A DNA stretch of 64,000 nt, taken from assembly GCA_035765775.1 (NCBI GenBank), contig DASTWV010000009.1, positions 82,065-146,064 on the forward strand, in the 5' to 3' direction. The stretch is from Actinomycetota bacterium (GTDB taxonomy: Bacteria > Actinomycetota > CADDZG01 > JAHWKV01 > JAOPZY01). The notes beneath the pieces are model-generated. The model did not search any database and was not told where the DNA came from. It worked only from the letters and a program-made list of their open reading frames with translations. The position numbers and the translations under genes were made by a program. Below are positions 50,158 to 57,709 of the stretch, one piece after another. How positions within the stretch are numbered: the first letter of the stretch is position 1; every line of letters begins with the position of its first letter.

Positions 50158-50174
50158 ATGACAATCGATGTCAT
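50158..50174. promoter_or_regulatory. Palindrome ATGACA-N5-TGTCAT between WYL regulator and DNA glycosylase
   Basis: Perfect 6-bp arms (50158-50163 and 50169-50174) lie 24 bp upstream of the WYL start and 59 bp upstream of the glycosylase start. TTGTCA on the minus strand overlaps the site as a possible -35. It is a good candidate for autoregulation by the WYL protein. Confidence 0.5.
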
Positions 50175-50232
50175 ATATGCCCCGGTAGCCTGTCTCTCGT
50201 CCGGCATTCCATCTGCGAGCTGAGGAGGCGGC

Positions 50233-51141
50233 GTGACAACCTTTGAGCTGGTCCCCAGGGGGCCCTTCTCGCTGGAGGAGTCGGCCATGTTCGGCTTCGG
50301 CCAGCGCCACCAGGACGGCTACGACTCGATGATGCGGCTGGCCTTCTGCGTCGATGGGTTCGCTGGGCAGGCGGCCGTGGCCCTCACCCAGCCGGGCGGG
50401 CTGGACGGGGTCGTCCACGGCGAGATCTACGCCCGGGTGGGCGATGCCCCCACCGAGACGATCGTCGCCCAGGTGGCCCGGGTGCTGTCGCTGGACCACG
50501 ACGCCACCGGATTCCTGGCGGTCGGCGATCGTGACCCGGTGATTGCCGACCTTCACGCGGCGGCGCCCGGCCTGCGGCCGCCGCTGTTCTACTCGCCCTA
50601 TGAGGCGGCGGTGTGGGCCGTGATCTCCTCCCGCCGGCCCCACGGTGTGGCGGAGCTCTGGCGCAGGCGCCTGTCCACCAGCGGCGGTCCGCCCCTGGCT
50701 GTGGCCGGCCAGACGATGTGGGCCCTGCCCACCCCCGCATCCATCGCCGTGATGGGGCCGAGACGGGTCGCCGAGGCCACGGGGATCGAGCTGGTGCGGG
50801 CGAAACGGGTGGTCGATGTCGCCGAGGCGGCTTGGGCGGGGGCGCTGGATGCCGACCGGCTCCGGGCCATGGACCCGGCCGCGGCCCGCACGCAGCTGCG
50901 GGCGATCCCGGGCATCGGACCGTTCTACGCCGACCTCATCCTGATCCGGGCCACTGGGGCGACGGACCTGTTCCCGGCAGCGGAGCCGAAGCTGCTGGCC
51001 CTCTTGGGGGACCTCTACGGCCTCGGCCGCCCGGCGACGCCGGAGGAAGCAACGGCGGCGGCCGAGGTCTGGTCGCCCTGGCGGACGTGGGCGGCGGTGC
51101 TGGTACGGGCCGCGGGCCGGCGGGTGCTGGCCGCGGCCTGA
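50233..51141 (+). CDS. DNA-3-methyladenine glycosylase II-like (HhH-GPD) protein
   Basis: The 302-residue product matches AlkA-type base excision glycosylases. It has an N-terminal part with FELVPRGPFSLEESAMFGFG and an HhH-GPD domain (about 120-290) with YSPYEAAVWAVISSRR. The helix-hairpin-helix is LRAIPGIGPFYADLILIRAT (about 224-243), followed by the catalytic Asp region GATDLFPAAEPKL. It has no iron-sulfur cluster cysteines. It removes alkylated bases, by family analogy. GTG 50233 has GAGGAGG upstream. The divergent WYL regulator may control it. Confidence 0.9.
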   Translation: MTTFELVPRGPFSLEESAMFGFGQRHQDGYDSMMRLAFCVDGFAGQAAVALTQPGGLDGVVHGEIYARVGDAPTETIVAQVARVLSLDHDATGFLAVGDRDPVIADLHAAAPGLRPPLFYSPYEAAVWAVISSRRPHGVAELWRRRLSTSGGPPLAVAGQTMWALPTPASIAVMGPRRVAEATGIELVRAKRVVDVAEAAWAGALDADRLRAMDPAAARTQLRAIPGIGPFYADLILIRATGATDLFPAAEPKLLALLGDLYGLGRPATPEEATAAAEVWSPWRTWAAVLVRAAGRRVLAAA

Positions 51142-51456
51142 CCCGCCGAGCGCTCCGGGGGCCGGCGAAGACTGCCCGGTGACCGCCCGCCGCCCCCGCC
51201 GCCCCCGCCGCCCCGGGCCCTCCGCCGGCCGCTCCGCCGAAGTCTGTGAGTGTTTAAGGGTGCTATAGGGTACTGAGCACTCACAGACTGCGTCGAGCAT
51301 GAACGCCGCCGCCCAGCAGTCGATCGCCAACGGCCGGCTGCGGGGGCGCCCTCCAGGCGGCAATTTGGCCGGTCCCAACCAGGTACCTCCGGGGGCGCGC
51401 CGGGGGCACCGGCGGTTCCTCTCTCGGGTTGGTCCGGTGGCCCGGGCTTGGGACCG
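51142..51456. other. 315-bp gap with a large perfect inverted repeat
   Basis: Between the glycosylase and SRPBCC genes the first 95 bp are extremely C/G-rich with CCGCCGCCCCC-type simple sequence (about 51185-51225). The inverted repeat at 51241-51289 follows, then 160 bp that contain only a doubtful 53-codon frame (51300-51461). No tRNA-like fold or CRISPR structure was recognised. Confidence 0.6.
51241..51289. repeat. Perfect 12-bp inverted repeat with 25-base loop
   Basis: AGTCTGTGAGTG (51241-51252) and CACTCACAGACT (51278-51289) are exact reverse complements. The loop contains TTTAAGG and TATAGGG, and has an inner GTGCT/AGCAC pairing that partly extends the stem. There is no T run, so a terminator is unlikely. 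It may be an operator loop, a small RNA fold or a recombination site. Confidence 0.8.
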
Positions 51457-51461
51457 CTAAG
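51300..51461 (+). CDS. Doubtful small basic protein (53 codons)
   Basis: ATG 51300 opens a 53-residue frame directly after the inverted repeat. It begins MNAAAQQSIANGRLRGRPPG and is Gly/Pro/Arg-rich. There is no ribosome site and no family. It overlaps the end of the convergent SRPBCC gene by five bases. The composition could be chance in a GC-rich gap. It is reported only because of its position after the repeat. Confidence 0.2.
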
Positions 51462-52008
51462 CCTCGCTGTGAGCGTTCTTCTGGGCGGGCGCCGCTGCCT
51501 CGGCCAGCCGGGCCAGGTTCTTGAGGTTGGAGCGGATCATGCGCTGCACCATGAACGGGGTCATCAGCCGCATGCCGGGCTGGAGCCAGTAGGGCTTGTA
51601 GTTCTGCGGCCGCACTTCGCACGTGTAGTCGATGACGGTGCCCGTGCCCGACGCCGCGAGCGCGTAGCGGTGCGAGAAGCGCACGTGCCAGGTGGGCCGG
51701 CGGGCGCGGTCCAGCCGCGACTGGGTGTCGAAGCCGAAGCGGTGGCCCGGCTCCGCCTCCACCACCACTGAGGTGTCGACGAAGGACGCGGCTGCGCTGG
51801 ACGCGCCGCTGGACGAGAACCGGTCCCCCACCACTGCCTGCCCCCGCGGGGCATCCAGGCTCAGGAGCTTGAACGCCTTGTGCTTGGCCTGCTCGCCGGC
51901 CCAGACCTTGTGGGCATTGACGTCGGCCAGCAGGTCGTAGACGCCGGCGGGCGAGGCCGTGGTGGGCACAGCGACGTGGAAGGTGAGGATGGGCTTCTGC
52001 TCGGACAT
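51457..52008 (-). CDS. SRPBCC-family (polyketide cyclase/START-like) protein
   Basis: The 183-residue product has the SRPBCC layout: an N-terminal LTFHVAVPTTASPAGVYDLL strand-helix, VNAHKVWAG, then strands GHRFGFDTQSRL and GTGTVIDYTCEVRPQ. A long C-terminal helix (MVQRMIRSNLKNLARLAEAA) ends the fold. Such proteins bind hydrophobic ligands in a cavity. GGGAGG is seven bases upstream of the ATG. It stands next to the HD/LuxR regulator on the same strand but 114 bp downstream of it. Confidence 0.85.
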   Translation of the reverse strand: MSEQKPILTFHVAVPTTASPAGVYDLLADVNAHKVWAGEQAKHKAFKLLSLDAPRGQAVVGDRFSSSGASSAAASFVDTSVVVEAEPGHRFGFDTQSRLDRARRPTWHVRFSHRYALAASGTGTVIDYTCEVRPQNYKPYWLQPGMRLMTPFMVQRMIRSNLKNLARLAEAAAPAQKNAHSEA

Positions 52009-52122
52009 GGCTGGCCTCCCGGCTTTGGGGCCCGACGGGTCGCCGGGCCATGTGCCAACGCTACGGAGGCAGCCGCCCTGGGTCATGAGGAGTTCTCCTC
52101 ACGTGCGGTCGCACGGACGGGT

Positions 52123-53685
52123 TCAGACCGGTTCCAGAGTGGCCAGCATCCCGTGCTGCATGGCGAACAGGGTGGCGGTCGACCGGCTGGATGCGCCGAT
52201 CTTGGTGTAGATCCGCTCGATGTGGTTGCCCGCGGTCTTCGGGGTGATGCCCAGGGTCCGGGCGACCTGCCGGGTGGTCGCCCCCCGGGCCACCAGCACG
52301 AGGACCTCGACCTCGCGCGGCGTCAGCCCCGCCGGGGCGGCGGGCGTCCCCACCGTGCGGTGGCCGGAGACCTCCAGGACGGCATCCACCGCCGATGCCT
52401 CCAACCGCCCGGCGTGCGCCTCGGAGCGCAGGTGGGCGGCGGCGTCCTTCTCTGACCAGCCTGGGCGGTAGGGCCGGTCCTCCAGGAGGGCGTGGTAGAC
52501 GTCGGCCACGGCCAGGTAGCGCCCCAGCAGGGGGATGTCCGCCCCCCGGGCGCCCCGGTGGTAGCCGGAGCCGTCCAGGCGCTCATGGTCCGACGACGCC
52601 ACGTGCGCGAGGGTCGCCAGCGCAGCCGGCCGGCGCAGCATCCGCTCACCGAAGTAGGCGTGGAGGCGCAGCCGCTCCCGCTCGCCCTCGGTCAGCGGAC
52701 TGGCCTTGTCCCAGACTGCGTTGGAGATCCCGGTGCGCCCGATGTCGTGCAGCATCCCCGCCCGGCGCACGGTCACGGCGTCCTGGTCGGGCAGCCCGGC
52801 GGCCCGCACCGCCCGGGAAGCCAGATGGGCAACGCCCCGGGAGTGGCCGGAGAACCAGGGCGACTTGAGGTCGGCGATGTCGGCCATCACCTCCAGCACC
52901 TGGTCGAACTCCTCCGCCGAGAGCGCCGGCCGCGGGCAGGGCTCGGCGGCCACCACCCGGTCCCAGGTGGCTTCGTCCAGGTCGGTGAGGATCTCGGGTG
53001 CGGCATCGGCGAAGGCGTTGACCAGCTCGGGCGAGTACTGGGTCCCGGCGAAGGCCCGGGCATGGTCGACGGCCCCGCCGATCCCGTCCCGCCGGTAGTG
53101 CACCTCCGTGCTCTCGGCGAGGTGCATCAGGGCCACGGAAGCGGGGATCTCGTCGCCGGCGCAGCCCCGCGGCAGGCCCTTGCCGTCCCAGCGGGCGAAG
53201 GTCTTCAACAGAGCCTCGCCCACCCGCCCGTCGAGGCCAACCCTCCCCGCTACCGCCGAGGTGATGGCGCAGTGCGCCTGGAAGGAGGCCTCCACGTTGT
53301 GCCCGGCCGACAGCACGATCCCCGCCGCCGCCTTGACCCGGGCGCCCGGCGACCGCCCGGACCCGGCCCGGCCGAGCGAGTACAGCATCATGGCCAGCTG
53401 CGACGGCCCGACGTGGTAGACGCCGGCCCGGAAGGCGATGTCGTCGCCGAAGATCTGGACCAGCTCGAAGGACTCGGCGGTGCAGACCGTGGCCAGCAGA
53501 GTCACCCAGTAGACCTCGGTGCGCTGCTCGTCATCCAGGCCCAGTCGCTCTGCCATCCGCTGGGCGATGAGGCAGGCGCGCAGCACGTGCTCCATCGGCT
53601 GCCCCAGGGAGAGGTCGGTGGACAGCGACAGCACGCCGAGCAGCTCTGACAGCCGGATGCCCGGCGCAGCGGTTCCCGTCGCCAT
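52123..53685 (-). CDS. HD-GYP-like phosphohydrolase domain fused to a LuxR DNA-binding domain
   Basis: The 520-residue protein has an N-terminal degenerate HD-like region (about 25-230, including HCAITSAVAGRVGLD). An HD-GYP-type domain (about 270-440) follows, with RRAGMLHDIGRTGISN (H313-D314) and SSDHERLDGSGYHRG, where GYP is GYH. It ends in a LuxR helix-turn-helix (about 455-515: LTPREVEVLVLVARGATTRQ, KTAGNHIERIYTKIG). HD-GYP domains hydrolyse cyclic di-GMP; catalysis here is unproven. Fusion to a DNA-binding domain suggests a nucleotide- or ligand-responsive transcription factor. Nested palindromes lie just upstream. Confidence 0.88.
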   Translation of the reverse strand: MATGTAAPGIRLSELLGVLSLSTDLSLGQPMEHVLRACLIAQRMAERLGLDDEQRTEVYWVTLLATVCTAESFELVQIFGDDIAFRAGVYHVGPSQLAMMLYSLGRAGSGRSPGARVKAAAGIVLSAGHNVEASFQAHCAITSAVAGRVGLDGRVGEALLKTFARWDGKGLPRGCAGDEIPASVALMHLAESTEVHYRRDGIGGAVDHARAFAGTQYSPELVNAFADAAPEILTDLDEATWDRVVAAEPCPRPALSAEEFDQVLEVMADIADLKSPWFSGHSRGVAHLASRAVRAAGLPDQDAVTVRRAGMLHDIGRTGISNAVWDKASPLTEGERERLRLHAYFGERMLRRPAALATLAHVASSDHERLDGSGYHRGARGADIPLLGRYLAVADVYHALLEDRPYRPGWSEKDAAAHLRSEAHAGRLEASAVDAVLEVSGHRTVGTPAAPAGLTPREVEVLVLVARGATTRQVARTLGITPKTAGNHIERIYTKIGASSRSTATLFAMQHGMLATLEPV

Positions 53686-53712
53686 GTCCCGCCCTCCCCG
53701 GAGAAACGGTAC

Positions 53713-53740
53713 CTCACGGCGTGAGGCGTGATCTCACGCC
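53713..53740. promoter_or_regulatory. Nested palindromes in the HD-LuxR/cupin divergent promoter
   Basis: CTCACG-G-CGTGAG (53713-53725) and GCGTGA-TC-TCACGC (53726-53739) stand back to back. GGCGTGAG (53718-53725) also pairs with CTCACGCC (53733-53740). Four copies of the GTGAG/CTCAC half-site in 28 bp indicate a strong operator, probably for the LuxR-type protein. Confidence 0.65.
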
Positions 53741-53792
53741 CTGTGGGGCAGAGCCATCCCAAGCCCCGTGGGGGGAGAGAGGAGCAGCATTC

Positions 53793-54173
53793 ATGCCTCG
53801 CACATCAAAGCAGGAGGCGCCCGTCCTGGTGGACGAGCCCGTGATCGAGGCCCGCTACGTGGACCTCAACGGCACCACGGTGGGCTACGAGAACCACAAG
53901 GCCGACATCGACCCCGGATTCCTGTTCCAGGGTCTGCCCGACGACCGCTGCCAGTGCCACCACTGGGGCACGGTGGTCACCGGCAAGGTCGTGTTCCGCT
54001 ACGCCGACCACGACGAGGAGTTCGTGGCGGGCGATTCCTACGTTGCCGGCCCCGGGCACCTGCCCCTGATGTTCGGCGGGACCGAGCTCATCGAGTTCAC
54101 CCCGACCGCGGAGCTGCACCAGACCATGGCTGTGATCGGCGCCAACCTCGAAGCCGCGAAAGCGCGCCAGTGA
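53793..54173 (+). CDS. Cupin-like protein
   Basis: The 126-residue product has a cupin-type core: GYENHKADIDPGFLFQGLPD, DRCQCHHWGTVVTGKVVFRY (Cys/His-rich motif 1, about 50-69) and GDSYVAGPGHLPLMFGGTEL (motif 2). The adjacent C-x-C-H-H might bind a metal. GAGAGGAG precedes the ATG. It is divergent from the HD/LuxR gene and overlaps the next gene (GTGA), so both are likely targets of that regulator. Confidence 0.82.
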   Translation: MPRTSKQEAPVLVDEPVIEARYVDLNGTTVGYENHKADIDPGFLFQGLPDDRCQCHHWGTVVTGKVVFRYADHDEEFVAGDSYVAGPGHLPLMFGGTELIEFTPTAELHQTMAVIGANLEAAKARQ

Positions 54174-54583
54174 GTGCCGCCAACGGGAGCGCCATCGAAT
54201 CGCTTGCCGATGGCCTCAGGCGCTTCCTCCTGACCGGTATCGCCGACGAGGAGGTCTTCGCCGCCGACGTGTTCGTGGACTTCACCCTGCCGCAGTGGTG
54301 GGTGCAGCTCACCGGGCGGGATGCCCTGGTGAACCTCCGGCTCCGGTCGCACCCGGCCATGGGCAGCGTGCCGTCCTGGCGGGTGGACCCGACCCCCAGC
54401 GGGTTCGTGGCCGAGTTCACCGAGCGCTGGAACGCCGACGATGGGGATTGGTACTGCCGGGAGATGGCCCGGGCCGACGTGACCGACGGCAGGATCTCGG
54501 CGCTGTCGGTGTACTGCACCGGCGACTGGGACCCGGCGCTGCAGGCCAAGCACCGGCAGGCGGTCACCTTGTTGCGGCCTTGA
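54170..54583 (+). CDS. NTF2/SnoaL-like protein
   Basis: The 137-residue product resembles nuclear-transport-factor-2-like proteins: SLADGLRRFLLTGIADEEVF, ADVFVDFTLPQWWVQLTGRD, EFTERWNADDGDWYCREMAR and a last strand DGRISALSVYCTGDWD. No catalytic Asp/His pair is certain. GTG 54170 overlaps the cupin stop. The 3' end overlaps the convergent AAA-regulator gene by 20 bp. Confidence 0.8.
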   Translation: MSAANGSAIESLADGLRRFLLTGIADEEVFAADVFVDFTLPQWWVQLTGRDALVNLRLRSHPAMGSVPSWRVDPTPSGFVAEFTERWNADDGDWYCREMARADVTDGRISALSVYCTGDWDPALQAKHRQAVTLLRP

Positions 54584-57500
54584 CGGCGGTAACAGTCCAG
54601 GCGACCGGTTCTTCGGGGTCGTAGCGGCACCAGGCCCCGGTTTTCACCGAGTGGCGCAGGTGGCGGCCCAGCTCGGGGTGCGAGCCCTCGATCAGGCCGA
54701 TGGCGTGGCGGATGCGGGCCGTCACCGTGCTACGGGCTCGTTCGGCGGGGTGCCCCGGGTGTCGGGGGCGCCCCCCGAGCCCGTAGGCGGCCCGTAGGGC
54801 ATCCAGAAGGGCGTCCCGCTCCGCCCGGGCCCGGCTGGCCCGCTCCAGGTCCGAAGCGGAGTCGGCATCGTCGATCTCTCCGTCCAGGTCTCGCAACCGG
54901 CGCTTGAAGGTCTCCCTCCCGGTGGCGTCCAGCACCTCGCCCAAGTCACCGGGCGTACCGGGCAGATCCCCGCGTTCTGGTGCGGGTGCGCCCCCGGGCG
55001 TCGATCGTGCTCCGGTGGCCAGGTCCAGGGCGGCCATGGCCTTGCCCGGGTTGGCCACGAGGCGGGCGAGGTCACGCAGCCCCTTGGAGTCCGGCAGGCG
55101 GATCTCCCGACCGGCGAAGCCGAGGGTCCAGACCCTGCCGTCCAGGCGGAGCGTGCCGCTGGACTTGGCGCCCGCGCTCCCGAGCGGGTTCGCTGCCGGC
55201 CCGCCGCGGATCCGGTCGAGGGCGGTGCGGGCCTCGGCTTCCAGCAGGGGGGCATCCAGAGACCGGGCCCGGGCGGCCGCGGCCTCGAAATGCTGCACCG
55301 CGGCGTCGAGGTGACCGAGCGCGGTCGCAAGCTGGCCCAGGGGGCGCTCCACGGAGCCGCGCACCGCGGCACCGCCACCCTCCACCAGCATCAGGCCACG
55401 GTAGGGGTGCAGCATGTCGTACGCGACGGATGCCACCGGGTGGCCCCCCAGCTCCCATACCACCTCCGCCAGCTGGCCCAGCATCGCGAGCAGTTCCGAG
55501 TCCCTGGGGGCGTGCTTGAGCAGGGGTGCGGCCCGGTCGAGGGAGGCCCGGGCCGCCGCCGGCTGACCCAGGGCAATCTGGCTCCGGGCCAGGGCAACGA
55601 CGGGCCACACGCCGGGGATCGCACCAAGGTCGCTCTCCTCCAGGACCCGGGCGACATCCTCCCCGTCGCCGGTCACCAGGTCCAGGCACCAGCGCAGCGT
55701 GTAGCCGTGGATGGTGGCGTTGAAGCTGCCGGTGCGTTGGCTGAGGGCCACGAGCTCGCTCAGGTGTCGCCGGGCACCATCCATGCTGCCGTCCAGCAGG
55801 GCGGCCATCGCCCGCCACATCGGCACGTACCAGCCGTACAGGGCCTGGTGGCGGGCGGCCGTGCTGCGGGCGAAGGCGTCGATCTGTTCGCCGGCGGCGG
55901 CGAGGTCGCCCACCTCCAGCAGCGCCGCCACCCGGAGGCGCCGGGCCATGAGCTCCAATTGCTCGTCGCCCAGACCGGTCGCCAGGACCAACATTTCGGC
56001 CGTCTCCTCCAGCCGGGTGGCGACGTGGTCGGGCCCGGCGACGGCGTCGCAGTGCGCCGCCAGCGCCCCGGCCACCGCCCGGGGATCGCCCACCGAGCGG
56101 GCGACGGCGACCGCCTGCTCGGCCAGCTCGACCCGCCGGGCCTCCGACTCCACATAGGTGAGCGCCAACGACAGACGGGCAAGTAGCTGCGACCGCAGTG
56201 CCGATGGGTCGGGACCCAGCGCCCGCAGCGCCTCTTCGACCGCGGCGATCTGGATGTCGTCCAGCATCGTCACGTCGAAGCCCGCCGGTCCCGACCCCAT
56301 CCCGAGTGCCGCTTCAGCGAGTACCTGGGTGTCGCCCCGGTCGCGGGCCCGGGCCGCTAGTTCGGCATAGGCTGCCCGGGAGGCGGTGGTGTCGCCAGCA
56401 GCCAGGAGGGTGGAGGCCAGGCACCGGAGAAGCCAGACCTCGTCGCCGGCACCGGGACTGCGGTGGGCCGCCGCATGCGCCTGGGCATACAGCCGGGCGG
56501 CCTCTTCGTAGGCGAAGCGGGCCATGCACCGGTCAGCGGCGGCGGCGGCGTAGCGCACTGCCTTAGCGGGCGCCTCGGGCCCGGCCGCGGCGGTGAAGTG
56601 CCGGGCGGCATCTCCGGCCAGATCCGGCCGGTTGGGGAGCAGGGCCTCGAGCGCCTCGCCGGCGCGCTGGTGGAGTTCCGCCCGCTTTGCCGCCGGGATC
56701 CGTCCGATGACCGCCTCGCGCACCAAGTCGTGTACGAAGGATGCCTGTGCGACGTCGGCCGTGACAATCAGTCGTGCATGACGCGCCTCGTCAAGCAGGT
56801 CCAGGACCTCGGAGAGGGGCCGGGCCGCGATGCCGGCCACGACGGCCGGGTCGACGGTCTCGCCCATCACCGAGGCGGCTTCCAGCACGGAGCGGCAGCC
56901 GGGGGAGAGTCCGTCGAGTTGCCGGCCCAGGACTGCCCTGACCGTCACCGGCAGATCCGCCGGGTCCCCGGGCAGGTCCAGCAGCCGGGCCAGCTCGCGC
57001 GCGAAGAGGGGGTTGCCGCCCGTTCGCCGGTGGATGCGCCGGGTGGCGCCGGGCTCCGCCGCTTTCGGCGATACGGCGGCGACCAGATCCCCCAGCTCCT
57101 CTTCCGGGAGGCCCCGCAACTCGATGGCGTGGGCCGGCCGGATGTCTCCGCCCGGCTCGCCCGACCGTTGGGTGGCCACCAGCACGAGGGCGGCCGCCGG
57201 CAGCATCGGTGCGAGGAACCCCAGCAGCAGCCGGGAGGCGGCGTCCGCCCACTGGAGGTCGTCGATGACGATGATCCGTGGCTGGCCCGCAGCCATGCGC
57301 AATACCTGGACAGTAGCGTCGAAGAGGCGGAGCCGTCCGAGCTGGTCGCCGTCGTGCGCTAGCCCAGCCGCCCCGTCGGGCGTGCCCTCCATGGCGCCCA
57401 GCGGCCCAGCCGCCTCCGGGCCCAGATCCCGCAGCACCTGGATCCAGGGCCAGTAAGGATGGGCCTCGGCTCCCTCCCCGCACTGGCCCCAGGAGACCGC

Positions 57501-57698
57501 GAACCCGCGCCGCCTTGCCTCCGCGACGGTCTCCTCGGCCAAGCGCGTCTTGCCGATGCCTGGCTCGCCGCCGATCAGCACCAGCTGCCCCCGCCCGCCG
57601 GCAGCCTGCTCGAGGATCGCGACCAGCTCTGCCAGCTCGCGCCGGCGCCCAACGAAGCCCGATCGCTGCCCTGCGGGGCCGCCCGCCCCTGTTGCCAT
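54564..57698 (-). CDS. Large AAA/NB-ARC-type ATPase regulator
   Basis: The roughly 1044-residue product has an N-terminal AAA_16-type ATPase (FVGRRREL at 15-22, Walker A LIGGEPGIGKTRL about 41-53, Walker B RIIVIDDLQWAD about 141-152). It continues with a long TPR-like helical region (about 330-800). The C-terminal part (about 830-1040) has SVTARIRHAIGLIEGSHPEL-like helices (here STVTARIRHAIGLIEG) that may bind DNA. It resembles the LAL/STAND signalling ATPases but has no clear LuxR domain. The ATG is 11 bp after the ECF42 gene, so it is the last gene of that operon. It is likely a signal-integrating regulator. Confidence 0.85.
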   Translation of the reverse strand: MATGAGGPAGQRSGFVGRRRELAELVAILEQAAGGRGQLVLIGGEPGIGKTRLAEETVAEARRRGFAVSWGQCGEGAEAHPYWPWIQVLRDLGPEAAGPLGAMEGTPDGAAGLAHDGDQLGRLRLFDATVQVLRMAAGQPRIIVIDDLQWADAASRLLLGFLAPMLPAAALVLVATQRSGEPGGDIRPAHAIELRGLPEEELGDLVAAVSPKAAEPGATRRIHRRTGGNPLFARELARLLDLPGDPADLPVTVRAVLGRQLDGLSPGCRSVLEAASVMGETVDPAVVAGIAARPLSEVLDLLDEARHARLIVTADVAQASFVHDLVREAVIGRIPAAKRAELHQRAGEALEALLPNRPDLAGDAARHFTAAAGPEAPAKAVRYAAAAADRCMARFAYEEAARLYAQAHAAAHRSPGAGDEVWLLRCLASTLLAAGDTTASRAAYAELAARARDRGDTQVLAEAALGMGSGPAGFDVTMLDDIQIAAVEEALRALGPDPSALRSQLLARLSLALTYVESEARRVELAEQAVAVARSVGDPRAVAGALAAHCDAVAGPDHVATRLEETAEMLVLATGLGDEQLELMARRLRVAALLEVGDLAAAGEQIDAFARSTAARHQALYGWYVPMWRAMAALLDGSMDGARRHLSELVALSQRTGSFNATIHGYTLRWCLDLVTGDGEDVARVLEESDLGAIPGVWPVVALARSQIALGQPAAARASLDRAAPLLKHAPRDSELLAMLGQLAEVVWELGGHPVASVAYDMLHPYRGLMLVEGGGAAVRGSVERPLGQLATALGHLDAAVQHFEAAAARARSLDAPLLEAEARTALDRIRGGPAANPLGSAGAKSSGTLRLDGRVWTLGFAGREIRLPDSKGLRDLARLVANPGKAMAALDLATGARSTPGGAPAPERGDLPGTPGDLGEVLDATGRETFKRRLRDLDGEIDDADSASDLERASRARAERDALLDALRAAYGLGGRPRHPGHPAERARSTVTARIRHAIGLIEGSHPELGRHLRHSVKTGAWCRYDPEEPVAWTVTAVKAATR

Positions 57699-57709
57699 CA
57701 GGTGAATTC

